From the NCBI GenBank assembly GCA_017458845.1, contig JAFSZY010000014.1:1-64000 (forward strand): a stretch of 64,000 bases of DNA. The letters are read 5' to 3'. Source of the DNA: Ruminococcus sp. GTDB taxonomy: Bacteria; Bacillota; Clostridia; Oscillospirales; Acutalibacteraceae. Below, one piece after another: positions 51,730-61,489 of this stretch (within the stretch, counting starts at the first letter, position 1; each line of letters starts with the position of its first letter). The position numbers and the translations under genes were made by a program. The notes under the pieces are model-generated. The model worked only from the letters and a program-made list of their open reading frames with translations. It searched no databases and was not told the origin of the DNA.

Positions 51730-52465
51730 TAAAGACGACAATAATTTATTTTCTAGAGTTGACGACGCGCTCAGTCTTTCCCAAATCAGACACAAGCCTT
51801 CATTCATTGGCTTTCTCAACGAGAGAGAGCAGTACATTATTTCAAAGCATTTCGGTTTTGCTAAGGATAAAATAGTATTTTTCGGCGGTTATAAAAACGC
51901 CGTGAGAAAAGTAATGTGCGCGTTTGATTACGATGTTTCAAACGAAGACTTCCCGATAGAAAAGCTTTGCTATAAGTTCAGGAAGGAGGATACTTTGTCG
52001 CATCGTGACTTTCTCGGTTCGCTTATGGGACTAGGAATCGAGCGCAGCTGTGTTGGTGATATAATTGTCGGCGACAGTTACGCTGCCGTTTTTGTAAAAA
52101 GTGAAGTCAGCGATTATATTAAAACGCAGCTTTCCAAAATCGGACGAGCGGGTGTGAAACTGATCCCCGAAAATGAATGTGATTTTTCCTATGAGCCTGA
52201 TACCGAGGTTTTATCCCTTGTTGTCAGTTCTATGAGGCTTGATTCAGTTGTGTCGGCTATCACAAAGCTGTCAAGGACTAAAGCCGCTTCATTAATCAAC
52301 TCGGGCAAGGTGTTCACCAATTATTCCGAGAACTGTAAAGTCAGTTACTTTTTGAAACCTGATGATATTCTCACCATTCGCGGTAATGGTAAGTTCATAA
52401 TACAAGAACAGTCCTCAATCACAAAAAAAGGACGGCTTAAAATCAATATTGTACATTATAGATAG
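51716..52465 (+). CDS. ylmH: YlmH-type S4-domain RNA-binding protein
   Basis: The 249-residue protein has an N-terminal region (RHKPSFIGFLNEREQYIISKHF, RDFLGSLMGLGIERSCVGDI) and a C-terminal S4 domain (LDSVVSAITKLSRTKAASLINSGKVFTNY). YlmH proteins bind 50S particles and have been tied to ribosome rescue in Bacillus. Start is GTG 51716 with a 14-base overlap with sepF. Confidence 0.9.
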   Translation: MFTSDKDDNNLFSRVDDALSLSQIRHKPSFIGFLNEREQYIISKHFGFAKDKIVFFGGYKNAVRKVMCAFDYDVSNEDFPIEKLCYKFRKEDTLSHRDFLGSLMGLGIERSCVGDIIVGDSYAAVFVKSEVSDYIKTQLSKIGRAGVKLIPENECDFSYEPDTEVLSLVVSSMRLDSVVSAITKLSRTKAASLINSGKVFTNYSENCKVSYFLKPDDILTIRGNGKFIIQEQSSITKKGRLKINIVHYR

Positions 52466-52476
52466 GAGTTGTAAAT

Positions 52477-53166
52477 ATGTTAACTATTGACGAAATCAAA
52501 GACATATCTTTCCGAAGAGGAAGAGGTTACAGGGGCGAAGATGTAGACGCTTTTATTGATGAAGTTATTCTTACATTTGAGCAGATGAAAAAAGAAAAAG
52601 CCGAGTTAATCAGAAAGATGGATATTCTCGCTACACGTGTTGAACAGTATCGCGCTGACGAGGAAACTGTCAGAAACGCTCTGCTTACATCACAGAGAAT
52701 TGCCGATCAGTCTGTCAAAGAAGCTAACGCTAAAGCAGCTGCTATCGTATCTGACGCTGAAGCTAAAGCCGCTTCAATACAAAAGGAAGCTAACGCTACA
52801 ACAGCTAAGCAGAAGGAAGTTTATTTAAAGCTTAAGAGCGACTCTGTTGAGCTGCGTTCTGAACTCGAGGCTCTTTATAAGAAGCATTTAGAAACAATCA
52901 ATACTCTTCCCACAGACGCCGTTGTAGCTCGTGAGCAGGAGGAACTCAACCGCAAATACCCCACAGCTCCTGTTGAGGAGTCCGAGGCTGTTGAACCTGA
53001 ATATGTCCAGCCCGAAACCGCGGCTCCCGCAGAAGAGGATGTAGTTGATGTTTCACAGGTTGAGGATACATTCGAGCCTGTTTCCACAGGTACAGAGTTT
53101 GTTCCCGAGGACAACAAATTTTCTAATTTGAAGTTCGGAGAGAATTACGACGTAGACGACGAATAA
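52477..53166 (+). CDS. divIVA: Cell division/polarity protein DivIVA
   Basis: The 229-residue protein has the N-terminal lipid-binding domain (LTIDEIKDISFRRGRGYRGEDVDAFIDEV), then long coiled coils with Ala-rich repeats (about 30-150) and a low-complexity acidic tail. It marks negatively curved membrane at septa and poles. It is the last of the yggS-sepF-ylmH-divIVA set before ileS; yggT is missing. Confidence 0.95.
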   Translation: MLTIDEIKDISFRRGRGYRGEDVDAFIDEVILTFEQMKKEKAELIRKMDILATRVEQYRADEETVRNALLTSQRIADQSVKEANAKAAAIVSDAEAKAASIQKEANATTAKQKEVYLKLKSDSVELRSELEALYKKHLETINTLPTDAVVAREQEELNRKYPTAPVEESEAVEPEYVQPETAAPAEEDVVDVSQVEDTFEPVSTGTEFVPEDNKFSNLKFGENYDVDDE

Positions 53167-53189
53167 TATTTTTTTGGAGAGTAGTTATT

Positions 53190-55955
53190 ATGTCCCAGGA
53201 TTATAATTCCACATTAAATCTTCCCAAAACAGAATTTCCAATGCGAGCAGGCTTACCTAAGAGTGAGCCTGTTACTCTGCAAAAATGGGAAGATAACGAT
53301 GTTTATAACAAACTTATGGAGCGCAACGAGGGCAAGCCGCTGTACGTTTTGCACGATGGCCCTCCTTATGCCAACGGTGATATTCACCTCGGACACGCTC
53401 TCAATAAGATTTTAAAAGACTTTATCGTTCGCTATAAGAATATGGCGGGCTTTAAGTCACCATTTGTCCCGGGTTGGGATACCCATGGACTTCCCACAGA
53501 GCTTAAAGCCAGAGCTAAAGCGGGCATCGGCAGTTCCGCCGATATCAGTGTGCTCGAGCTGAGAAAAATGTGCGAGGAGTTTGTTACAGGCTATATCAAC
53601 GATCAGCGTGACCAGTTTAAGCGTCTGGGCTGTATCGGTGAATGGGACAACCCCTATATTACCTTAAAGCACGAGTTTGAGGCGGAGCAGATTAAAGTTT
53701 TCGCTGAAATGGCTTCAAAAGGATATATCTATAAGGGCTTAAAACCCGTTTACTGGTGTCCCGAGTGTAAGACAGCGCTTGCCGAAGCTGAAATTGAGTA
53801 TGCCGAGGATCCCTGCCATTCCATCTATGTTAAGTTCAAAGTCACCGATGACCTTGGTAAATTTGAGGCTATGGGCATTGACCCGTCAAAGGTAAGCTTT
53901 GTTATCTGGACAACTACCACTTGGACATTACCTGCTAATGTCGCTATTTGTGTAGGTCCCCGTTTTGAGTATTCAATCATCAAGGTTAACGATGAGTATC
54001 TTGTAATGGCTGCCGACCTTTACAAGGGCGCTATGGAAACAGCCGGGATTACAGATTACGAGGTTGTCGCTACAATTAAGGGCAGTGAGCTTGAGTATAT
54101 GAAGACAGCGCATCCCTTCATCGACAGAGAATCTCTTATCATTGTTGGTGAGCACGTTACTCTCGAAAGCGGTACAGGCTGTGTTCATACCGCTCCGGGT
54201 CACGGTGTGGATGACTATAACGTATGCCAGAATTATCCCGAAATTCCTGTTATCTGTCCTGTTAACGCTGACGGCGTAATGACTGAGGAAGCGGGGCAGT
54301 TCGCTGGCTTAACGACAGAAGAAGCTAACAAGAAAATTGCTATAAATCTTGACGAGAGCGGTTCGCTTTTCGCTTTGCAGAAGATTATTCACCAGTATCC
54401 GCATTGCTGGAGATGTAAATCGCCCATTCTTTTCAGAGCTACAGACCAGTGGTTCTGTTCGGTTGACGACTTCAAGGACAAGGCTATTGATGCTATCAAT
54501 ACCGTTGAGTGGGTTCCCGCTTGGGGTAAAGACAGAATCACATCGATGGTCAGAGACCGCAAAGACTGGTGTATTTCCCGTCAGCGCAAATGGGGTGTTC
54601 CTATCCCGATTTTCTACTGCGCTGATTGCGGCGAGCCTTTTGTTGATAAAGACGCTATGCTTGCTGTTGCCGATTTGTTCGGTAAGGAAGGTTCAAACGC
54701 TTGGTTTGAAAAAGAAGCGGATGAGATTTTGCCCGCGGGCACAAAGTGTCCCAAGTGCGGATGTTCTAAGTTTGAAAAAGAAAAGGACATTATGGATGTA
54801 TGGTTTGACTCAGGTTCTTCTCATACAGCTGTTGTCAAGCGCCGCAACTATCTGCGTTATCCCGCTGATATGTATCTTGAGGGTAATGACCAGTACAGAG
54901 GATGGTTCCAGTCCTCGCTCTTGACTTCTGTTGCCACCGAGGGTGTTGCTCCTTATAAAACCGTACTTACTCATGGTATGATTCTTGATATGGAGCGCCG
55001 CAAGATGAGTAAATCTCTTGGCAACGGTATCAGTCCCCAGGAGGTAATTCAGCAGTATGGCGCTGACGTCCTCAGACTTTGGGTCGCTTCATCCGATTAT
55101 CAGTCCGATATCAATATTTCAAGAGAAATCCTTAAGCAGATGTCCGAGTCTTATCGAAAGATTCGTAACACTGCCCGCTATATTCTCGGTAATATTTCCG
55201 ATTTTAATCCCGATACCGATATGGTTAGCGCTGATAAGCTTCTTAATATTGATAAATGGGCTGTCAAGACGCTCAATAATCTCATCGAAAAAGCAAACTC
55301 CTCATACGATAAATATGAGTTCCATCAGGTATATCACAGCGTTCATAATTTCTGTGTTGTAGATATGTCCAACTTCTATCTTGACGTATTAAAAGACAGA
55401 CTTTATACAGAGAAGAAGGACAGCCTGTCCCGCCGCTCGGCTCAGACAGCTATTTACCTTATTCTTGACGCTATGACCAGAATGCTGGCTCCTATCTTAG
55501 CGTATACTTCCGACGAAATCTGGAATTATATGCCGCATAAATCATCTGATAATCCCGAGAATATTCTCTTTAACGATATGCCCAAGGTTATCGATATCGA
55601 TGTAGACGATGAGTTTATGTCGCTCTGGGAGAAGATTCACGAGCTCAGAGATGACGTCAAGAAGGAGATTGAGGTTCTTGTCAAGGATAAGACTATCAAA
55701 TCTTCACTTGAATCTAAAGTTACTCTCACTGCTTCAGGAGATTACTATGACTTCCTTAAAAAGGTCGAGGACGAAATCAAACCCGCTCTCATTGTTTCCG
55801 ATGTGGAAATCATAATGGGTGAGGGAGACCTTGATATCAAAGTTGAGAAGGCTGAAGGCGATAAGTGCGAACGCTGCTGGACAATCAGCAAGACAGTCGG
55901 ACTCAACGCTGCTCATCCCACTCTCTGTGATAAGTGCTGTAAGTTCTTTGAGTAA
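53190..55955 (+). CDS. ileS: Isoleucyl-tRNA synthetase
   Basis: The 921-residue class I enzyme has the HIGH-type GDIHLGHALNKILKDF (about 63-78), the KMSKS loop RRKMSKSLGNGISP and a C-terminal zinc ribbon CERCWTISK with CDKCC. Length and zinc ribbon place it in the bacterial IleS1 type. No T-box leader is seen; it follows divIVA by 23 bases. Confidence 0.98.
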   Translation: MSQDYNSTLNLPKTEFPMRAGLPKSEPVTLQKWEDNDVYNKLMERNEGKPLYVLHDGPPYANGDIHLGHALNKILKDFIVRYKNMAGFKSPFVPGWDTHGLPTELKARAKAGIGSSADISVLELRKMCEEFVTGYINDQRDQFKRLGCIGEWDNPYITLKHEFEAEQIKVFAEMASKGYIYKGLKPVYWCPECKTALAEAEIEYAEDPCHSIYVKFKVTDDLGKFEAMGIDPSKVSFVIWTTTTWTLPANVAICVGPRFEYSIIKVNDEYLVMAADLYKGAMETAGITDYEVVATIKGSELEYMKTAHPFIDRESLIIVGEHVTLESGTGCVHTAPGHGVDDYNVCQNYPEIPVICPVNADGVMTEEAGQFAGLTTEEANKKIAINLDESGSLFALQKIIHQYPHCWRCKSPILFRATDQWFCSVDDFKDKAIDAINTVEWVPAWGKDRITSMVRDRKDWCISRQRKWGVPIPIFYCADCGEPFVDKDAMLAVADLFGKEGSNAWFEKEADEILPAGTKCPKCGCSKFEKEKDIMDVWFDSGSSHTAVVKRRNYLRYPADMYLEGNDQYRGWFQSSLLTSVATEGVAPYKTVLTHGMILDMERRKMSKSLGNGISPQEVIQQYGADVLRLWVASSDYQSDINISREILKQMSESYRKIRNTARYILGNISDFNPDTDMVSADKLLNIDKWAVKTLNNLIEKANSSYDKYEFHQVYHSVHNFCVVDMSNFYLDVLKDRLYTEKKDSLSRRSAQTAIYLILDAMTRMLAPILAYTSDEIWNYMPHKSSDNPENILFNDMPKVIDIDVDDEFMSLWEKIHELRDDVKKEIEVLVKDKTIKSSLESKVTLTASGDYYDFLKKVEDEIKPALIVSDVEIIMGEGDLDIKVEKAEGDKCERCWTISKTVGLNAAHPTLCDKCCKFFE

Positions 55956-55968
55956 GATGAAAATCTTT

Positions 55969-56000
55969 AATCGGTGTAGCAAAATCTACACCGATTTTTC
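55969..56000 (+). terminator. Terminator after ileS
   Basis: AATCGGTGTAG/CTACACCGATT stem, loop CAAAAT, followed by TTTC. The U run is short. Confidence 0.75.
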
Positions 56001-56017
56001 CTATACGGAGTGATTTG

Positions 56018-56485
56018 ATGTATTTAGTTTTAATTTTGTCTGCTGTTGTAGCGGCGGTTGATTTTTTACTCAAGCTGTTAGTTATCAACAATCTGAAACC
56101 CGCCGGCACTGTTGAACTTATCCCGGGATTGTTTTCTCTGAAATATGTAGAGAACAAGGGTGCCGCGTTTGGTATGCTCTCAAACGCCAGGTGGATTTTT
56201 ATAGTCTTTACCATTGTCATTATAATAGCTTTAATTTATATAATGATACGCAAGAAGATTAACGGCAAACTATTTAGTATTGCCTCGATTCTTATTATCG
56301 GCGGGGGGATAGGTAACCTCATAGACCGTGTTTTTTACGGCTATGTCGTTGACTATCTCAGCATAAGCTTTTTCCCGCCCGTATGCAATTTCGCTGATTA
56401 TTGCATTACAATAGGCGCGGTTCTTATGGTGATATACCTACTTTTCTTTTCGGACTTTATAAAAAAGGACAAGAAAAATGACTGA
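56018..56485 (+). CDS. lspA: Lipoprotein signal peptidase
   Basis: The 155-residue membrane protein has four predicted segments and the catalytic Asp pair in GNLIDRVFYGYVVDYLS and NFADYCITIGA. NKGAAFGML is also typical. It cuts prolipoprotein signals such as that of the lipoprotein at 3607. ATG 56018 has ACGGAG 7 bases upstream; a TTG three bases earlier is less likely. It overlaps rluD by 8 bases. Confidence 0.96.
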   Translation: MYLVLILSAVVAAVDFLLKLLVINNLKPAGTVELIPGLFSLKYVENKGAAFGMLSNARWIFIVFTIVIIIALIYIMIRKKINGKLFSIASILIIGGGIGNLIDRVFYGYVVDYLSISFFPPVCNFADYCITIGAVLMVIYLLFFSDFIKKDKKND

Positions 56486-57401
56486 TTATTCATTTATTAT
56501 AGACTCCGAAAATGCCGGCGTCAGGATTGACAAATTTCTTTCCGATGAAATAGAGGAGCTCACTCGTTCTGCTTTAGTTAATCTAATTACGAACGGTAAT
56601 GTTAAAGTTAATAATAAAGAAGTTTCAAAAAACTATAAATTGAAATCGGGAGACAATATCGCTGTATCTGTTCCCGAGCCCGTCGAATATGAAGCTGAAG
56701 CCGAAAACATACCCTTGGATATTGTTTATGAGGATAATGATTTACTTGTTGTGAACAAACCTAAAGGAATGGTCGTCCATCCCGCCGCGGGAAACTATAC
56801 AGGGACACTTGTCAACGCGCTATTGTATCATTGCAAGGACAATCTTTCGGGCATTAACGGCGTATTGCGACCCGGTATTGTTCATAGAATAGACAAAGAT
56901 ACAAGCGGTCTGCTTCTTGTAGCCAAGAACGATAAAGCTCACAAAAGCCTCGCCGAGCAAATTAAAGAGCATAGCTTGACAAGAGAATACGAGGCGATAG
57001 TTTTCGGCAATATCAAGGATGACTCAGGCGTAATTGACGCGCCTATCGGCAGACATCACTCTGACCGAAAAAAAATGGCTGTTACCGACAAAAATTCCAA
57101 AAACGCCGTTACTCATTATAAAGTTTTAGAACGCCTAAAAGGCTATACATATATTAAGTTTAAACTGGAAACAGGGCGAACGCATCAGATTCGTGTTCAT
57201 TGCGCGTATATAGGTCACCCTGTCTCAGGAGATAAGGTTTACGGAGTGAAAAATGAAAAAACCAATATGGAAAGCCAGTGTCTGCACGCCCGGAAAATAG
57301 GATTTATTCACCCGAGTACGGGAGAATATATGGAATTTGTTTCGGATTTGCCCAATTATTTCAGTGATTATTTAATTAAGCTCAGAAATATAAGTAAATA
57401 A
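56478..57401 (+). CDS. rluD: RluA-family pseudouridine synthase (RluD-like)
   Basis: The 307-residue protein has an N-terminal S4 domain (GVRIDKFLSDEIEELTRSALVNLI) and the catalytic HRIDKDTSGLLLVAKND with the active Asp. LTREYEAIVFG and TGRTHQIRVHCAYIGHPVSGD complete the pattern. It modifies uridines in 23S rRNA. The lspA-rluD pair is common in Firmicutes. Confidence 0.93.
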   Translation: MTDYSFIIDSENAGVRIDKFLSDEIEELTRSALVNLITNGNVKVNNKEVSKNYKLKSGDNIAVSVPEPVEYEAEAENIPLDIVYEDNDLLVVNKPKGMVVHPAAGNYTGTLVNALLYHCKDNLSGINGVLRPGIVHRIDKDTSGLLLVAKNDKAHKSLAEQIKEHSLTREYEAIVFGNIKDDSGVIDAPIGRHHSDRKKMAVTDKNSKNAVTHYKVLERLKGYTYIKFKLETGRTHQIRVHCAYIGHPVSGDKVYGVKNEKTNMESQCLHARKIGFIHPSTGEYMEFVSDLPNYFSDYLIKLRNISK

Positions 57402-57424
57402 TTTTCTTTTAATGTAAAAAATGC

Positions 57425-57453
57425 TTGCATTTCATTTCTGTTTGTGGTATGAT
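57425..57453 (+). promoter_or_regulatory. Promoter of rplS
   Basis: TTGCAT (57425-57430) and TATGAT (57448-57453) with a 17-base spacer. Confidence 0.65.
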
Positions 57454-57459
57454 ATTTAG

Positions 57460-57566
57460 GCATTTGGATACCGTTACTATGTAATGGGGTTCAACAATCG
57501 GCATTTTGCCGTAATTTGAAGCGGATAGTCCTCTGCATTTGTTATTGTATGAATATCTGAAATTTA
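57460..57566 (+). ncRNA. rplS leader (L19-leader-type)
   Basis: About 110 untranslated bases lie between the promoter and the rplS site. They contain an ATTACATAGTAACGG-type inverted pair (CCGTTAC/GTAATGG at about 57473-57488) and CGGCA/TGCCG arms at about 57499-57511. Firmicutes rplS genes often carry such an autoregulatory leader. Position and folding fit; the covariance model was not run. Confidence 0.5.
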
Positions 57567-57579
57567 TAGGAGGTTCATT

Positions 57580-57921
57580 ATGGACGCATTAAAAACAATA
57601 GCTGCCGATTCTGTAAAGGCAGAAGCTCCCGTGTTCGGTATTGGTGACACTGTAAAAGTTGCCGTAAATATCCGCGAGGGTCAGAGAGAAAGAATCCAGA
57701 TGTTTGAGGGCACAGTTATCGCACGCAAAGGTTCGGGAGTATCCGAGACTTTTACTGTCAGACGTGTTGCTTACGGTGTAGGTGTAGAGAGAGTATTCCC
57801 GCTGCATTCCCCGAACGTAAGGAAAGTTGATGTAGTTCGTCGCGGTAAAGTCAGAAGAGCTAAGCTCTATTATCTCCGTGATCGTGTTGGTAAGGCTGCC
57901 AAGGTTAAAGAACAAATCTAA
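57580..57921 (+). CDS. rplS: 50S ribosomal protein L19
   Basis: The 113-residue protein has [58 protein letters not shown] and [17 protein letters not shown]. The site is AGGAGG. rimM and trmD, usually upstream, are not here. Confidence 0.98.
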   Translation: MDALKTIAADSVKAEAPVFGIGDTVKVAVNIREGQRERIQMFEGTVIARKGSGVSETFTVRRVAYGVGVERVFPLHSPNVRKVDVVRRGKVRRAKLYYLRDRVGKAAKVKEQI

Positions 57922-57928
57922 TTAATCA

Positions 57929-57956
57929 AGGGGGCTTTGTAAAGCCCCTTTCTTTC
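57929..57956 (+). terminator. Terminator after rplS
   Basis: AAGGGGGCTTT/AAAGCCCCTT stem followed by TCTTTCC. Confidence 0.8.
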
Positions 57957-57973
57957 CTTAATAGGGTGTTTTT

Positions 57974-58612
57974 ATGAGCAAAGAAGAGAGCAAAGCGGTA
58001 ATTCAATCCCGTGTGGAAGAACCCGCTAAAGAGCAAAAAAAGAAAAAGAAAAAACGTAAAGTTGAACCGAGAACAATACATCTCAAAAAATCCAGCGGTA
58101 CCGCAAGTCTTTATGATTGGGTGCATTCGCTTGTCTTTGCCGTTGCGATTGTAGTAATCATCCTGACATTCTTCTTACGCCTTGTTGACGTAAGCGGTAC
58201 ATCTATGGTTCCGACTCTTAAGCATCAGGACAAAGTAATTGTCACTAACTTCTTCTATACTCCGTCGGACGGTGATATTATAGTTATCAGTCATGGCGCA
58301 GAGTACGCGGACCCGATTATCAAGCGCGTTATCGCCACAGAAGGGCAGACGCTTTCGATTGATTTTGATAAAGGAACCGTAAAGGTTGACGGCAAAAAGC
58401 TTGATGAGCCTTATATTCAGGGCTTTACTCACGCAGAGGACGCTGAGATTCCCAAGGTTATCCCCAAGGGCAAAGTGTTTGTAATGGGAGATAACAGAGG
58501 CGTTTCACTTGACAGCCGTTCCAAGGAAATCGGTTTGATTGACGTTAACGATATCATCGGCAAAGCACAGGTGGTTGTTTTCCCGTTTAACAGCATTAAA
58601 TATTTATATTAA
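57974..58612 (+). CDS. lepB: Signal peptidase I
   Basis: The 212-residue protein has a long Lys-rich cytoplasmic head (1-45), one membrane segment (about 50-70), the catalytic Ser77 in SGTSMVPTL and Lys117 in IIKRVIATEGQ, then MGDNRGVSLDSR. It removes Sec signal peptides. It follows rplS and precedes rbgA, the usual order. Confidence 0.95.
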   Translation: MSKEESKAVIQSRVEEPAKEQKKKKKKRKVEPRTIHLKKSSGTASLYDWVHSLVFAVAIVVIILTFFLRLVDVSGTSMVPTLKHQDKVIVTNFFYTPSDGDIIVISHGAEYADPIIKRVIATEGQTLSIDFDKGTVKVDGKKLDEPYIQGFTHAEDAEIPKVIPKGKVFVMGDNRGVSLDSRSKEIGLIDVNDIIGKAQVVVFPFNSIKYLY

Positions 58613-58622
58613 TTATATTAAT

Positions 58623-58653
58623 CAAAAACCCACATTTTATGTGGGTTTTTGTT
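58623..58653 (+). terminator. Terminator after lepB
   Basis: AAAAACCCACAT/ATGTGGGTTTTT stem with a short loop; the last T run serves as U tract. Confidence 0.85.
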
Positions 58654-58676
58654 AAATTTACAGACAGGTGAAAGAT

Positions 58677-59552
58677 ATGGATACAAAGCAGAATATACAG
58701 TGGTTCCCGGGACATATGACAAAGACTAAACGTCAGATTCAGGCTTCTCTGAAGCTGATTGATGTTGTTGTGGAAATCATTGACGCCAGAATCCCGATTA
58801 GCAGCAGTAATCCTGATTTAAAGGAACTTTTGCAATCAAAACCCAAGCTTGTATTACTTAATAAGTGCGATAAAGCTGACAGAAAAGCCACTATGTTATG
58901 GGTGGATTATTACGCTCAAAACGGAATTACAGCACTTCCTGTGGATTGTAAAACAGGAAAAGGGCTCAATCAATTTGTGCCTTCAATAAGAAGAATACTC
59001 GATAAAAAGTTTAAAGCTCAGCAAGCTAAAGGTATTAAAAATCCCTTCCTCAGAGTTATGATTGTCGGAATTCCAAATGTGGGTAAATCCTCTTTCATAA
59101 ATCGTGTGTCCAAACAGAGCCGTGCCAAGGTTGAGGACAGACCGGGCGTCACAAGAGGCAACCAATGGTACACTATTTCAAAAGATTTGGAAATGCTGGA
59201 CACACCAGGTGTATTATGGCCTAAATTTGACGACCAAAAGGTCGGCGAAAATCTGGCTTTTACAGGCGCTATAAAAGATAATATACTTGACATAGAGCTG
59301 TTGGCTGTTGACTTTCTTGAGAATATGAAGAAGCATCCTACAGATAAGTTCCTTGAAAGATTCAAATTAACAACAGATGATTTAGCTTCTAACGATTCTT
59401 ATGAGCTACTGCAGCTTATAGGACGCAAGAGAGGTATGCTTATATCGGGCGGTGAAATAAATACCGAAAGAGCCGCAACGCTCGTTCTTGACGAATATCG
59501 TGACGGTAAGTTTGGCAATATTACACTGGAATACCCTGAGGAGATAAATTGA
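58677..59552 (+). CDS. rbgA: Ribosome biogenesis GTPase RbgA (YlqF)
   Basis: The protein has about 291 residues with circularly permuted G motifs: LLNKCDKAD (G4) comes first, then [13 protein letters not shown] (G1) and [10 protein letters not shown] (G3). [14 protein letters not shown] begins the protein. It is needed for late 50S assembly. ATG 58677 is preferred, with AGGTG 6 bases upstream; a GTG at 58668 lies inside that site. Confidence 0.95.
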   Translation: MDTKQNIQWFPGHMTKTKRQIQASLKLIDVVVEIIDARIPISSSNPDLKELLQSKPKLVLLNKCDKADRKATMLWVDYYAQNGITALPVDCKTGKGLNQFVPSIRRILDKKFKAQQAKGIKNPFLRVMIVGIPNVGKSSFINRVSKQSRAKVEDRPGVTRGNQWYTISKDLEMLDTPGVLWPKFDDQKVGENLAFTGAIKDNILDIELLAVDFLENMKKHPTDKFLERFKLTTDDLASNDSYELLQLIGRKRGMLISGGEINTERAATLVLDEYRDGKFGNITLEYPEEIN

Positions 59553-60157
59553 TGGATTGGTTATTGTACGAAAAAGAAGCTAAGAATAAAGGCTTTGTAA
59601 ATGTTTGCGGCGTTGATGAAGCGGGCAGAGGACCTCTCGCGGGTCCCGTGTGCGCCGCTGCCGTAATTCTCAAAGATAATCAGATAATAGAGGGCGTTAA
59701 CGACTCCAAAAAGCTGACCGAAAAAAAGAGGGAAGCTCTATTCGACGTTATTAAAAGTGAAGCTCTTGATTATTCAATTGCCTTCGCGACAGTTGAGGAA
59801 ATTGAGGAAATGAATATTCTCAATGCCACTATGTTAGCTATGAAGCGCGCGGTTGAAGGCTTGAGTACAAAAGCGGATTACGCCTTGATTGACGGCAACA
59901 GATTCCCTCCGCTTGATATTCAGGGCGAATATGTCATCAAGGGCGACGCTAAATCTATGTCTATAGCTGCCGCGTCAATTCTTGCTAAGGTCAGCCGTGA
60001 CAGATTATGCTATGAATACGCCGAAAAATACCCCGAGTACGGATTTGATAAGCACAAGGGCTACGGTACTAAAGCTCATACGGAGGCTATCCTCAAGTAC
60101 GGTCCCTGTGAGATTCACAGGCTTAGTTTTCTGAAGAAAATATTAAACAATGGATAA
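59552..60157 (+). CDS. rnhB: Ribonuclease HII
   Basis: The 201-residue enzyme has the acidic site [36 protein letters not shown] and [13 protein letters not shown], then HKGYGTKAH. It removes RNA from RNA-DNA hybrids. ATG 59552 overlaps the rbgA stop and has GAGGAG 8 bases upstream. Confidence 0.97.
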   Translation: MDWLLYEKEAKNKGFVNVCGVDEAGRGPLAGPVCAAAVILKDNQIIEGVNDSKKLTEKKREALFDVIKSEALDYSIAFATVEEIEEMNILNATMLAMKRAVEGLSTKADYALIDGNRFPPLDIQGEYVIKGDAKSMSIAAASILAKVSRDRLCYEYAEKYPEYGFDKHKGYGTKAHTEAILKYGPCEIHRLSFLKKILNNG

Positions 60158-60530
60158 ACAAACTTTAGGCAAAAAAGGCGAAAAATTCGCCGTAAAATAC
60201 TTAAAAAAGAATAAATACAGTATTATTTACACCAACTTCGCTACAAAATTAGGCGAAATAGATATTATCGCGGAAAAGTCGGGATACATAGCTTTTGTTG
60301 AGATTAAAACAAGAACCGAAGGGCAAATGCTTGAACCGTCTCTTTCTGTTGATAAGAATAAACAGCGCAGGATTTTCGCCGTATCCAATGAGTATATCAA
60401 GAGATTTAAAATCAAAAAACATCCTCGCTACGATATAGCGGAAGTTATAGTGAATGATAAGGGTAAATTCAGCATAAACTACATAGATAACGCCTTTTGG
60501 CAAGAAGGAGAAGACTATGCAGTATTTTGA
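60150..60530 (+). CDS. YraN family (UPF0102) endonuclease-like protein
   Basis: The 126-residue protein has [43 protein letters not shown] and [11 protein letters not shown]. The D-(x)-E-x-K pattern (EIDII, FVEIKTR) fits the nuclease fold. Function unknown. It overlaps rnhB by 8 bases and the next gene by 14. Confidence 0.9.
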   Translation: MDKQTLGKKGEKFAVKYLKKNKYSIIYTNFATKLGEIDIIAEKSGYIAFVEIKTRTEGQMLEPSLSVDKNKQRRIFAVSNEYIKRFKIKKHPRYDIAEVIVNDKGKFSINYIDNAFWQEGEDYAVF

Positions 60531-61449
60531 TTTACATTGCGATACGATTTACGAATCACTTATAAGGGCTTGCGATATTTCAAACTCTGATTTACATATT
60601 ACCCCGCAAAAATCCAAACACTTATCCCCATATATTCAGTGCTTTGCAATTTGTGTCCCCGAGGAATTAACAGGCGAAAACGCGACCAAAATGTTCCAAA
60701 ACGCTTACAAGCGTTTATCGGAGCAATGCCGAAAGTTTGATATCTCAATAATACGAAGCTTTGATGATTTAAAGAGAGTAACGAAAAACACGGGGAAAGG
60801 AGCGATTTTTACAGTCGAGAACGCTTCTGTTTTAGCAGGTAAAATAGAGAATATTAAGCTTTTCCAAGAATATGGAGTAAAAATTGTCACATTAACATGG
60901 AACGGAAGAAATGAACTCGGTGACGGCGCAATGGTGTCACATTCAAATGGGATTACTCCGTTTGGTATAAAGGTGATAAAAGAGCTAGAAAACAACAATA
61001 TTGTGATTGATGTTTCTCATGCAAGTGATAGATTGTTTTATGATGTGGTTTCAAATTCTGCAAAACCTATTGTCGCTACACATTCAAATTCACGTGTTGT
61101 TACTAATGTAAAACGAAATCTGACAGATGAACAATTTGAAATTATAAAGAACAGAAACGGAATTGTCGGTATTAATTTACACAAATATTTCCTAAATAAT
61201 AACCCCTATGAAGCTTCACAGTATGATATTTTAAAGCATACAGACCATTTTCTGTCAATGGGCGGTGAATATACCCTTGCTTTCGGAGCTGATTTTGATG
61301 GTTGCGAGCTACCCGATGACATAAAAGGGATTGATTCTATCGCGCAGATTTACGAGCTGTTTTTAAAACATAATTACAGCGAAAAACTGATTGATAAAAT
61401 ATTTTTTGAAAATGCGTATAAATTCCTCGAAAACTTTGACAAATACTGA
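60517..61449 (+). CDS. M19 family dipeptidase
   Basis: The 310-residue metallo-dipeptidase begins [13 protein letters not shown] with the HxD metal pair. TVENASVL (metal Glu), LTWNGRNELGDGA, DVSHASDRLFYDV and THSNSRVV continue the renal-dipeptidase pattern. It hydrolyses dipeptides; the exact substrate is unknown. The 5' end overlaps yraN by 14 bases. It is more AT-rich than its neighbours. Confidence 0.9.
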   Translation: MQYFDLHCDTIYESLIRACDISNSDLHITPQKSKHLSPYIQCFAICVPEELTGENATKMFQNAYKRLSEQCRKFDISIIRSFDDLKRVTKNTGKGAIFTVENASVLAGKIENIKLFQEYGVKIVTLTWNGRNELGDGAMVSHSNGITPFGIKVIKELENNNIVIDVSHASDRLFYDVVSNSAKPIVATHSNSRVVTNVKRNLTDEQFEIIKNRNGIVGINLHKYFLNNNPYEASQYDILKHTDHFLSMGGEYTLAFGADFDGCELPDDIKGIDSIAQIYELFLKHNYSEKLIDKIFFENAYKFLENFDKY

Positions 61450-61464
61450 GTTTTATAGTACAAT
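61436..61464 (+). promoter_or_regulatory. Promoter of thrC, inside the end of the dipeptidase gene
   Basis: TTGACA (61436-61441) and TACAAT (61459-61464) with a 17-base spacer. It begins in the last codons of the previous gene. Confidence 0.65.
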
Positions 61465-61489
61465 ATAAAGTTGTTGAAAGGGTGATTTG

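Noticed and set aside
53100-53190. T-box leader before ileS (also leuS and thrC)
   Set aside because: No TGGNACCGCG-type T-box sequence or antiterminator fold is seen; gaps before ileS and leuS are too short.
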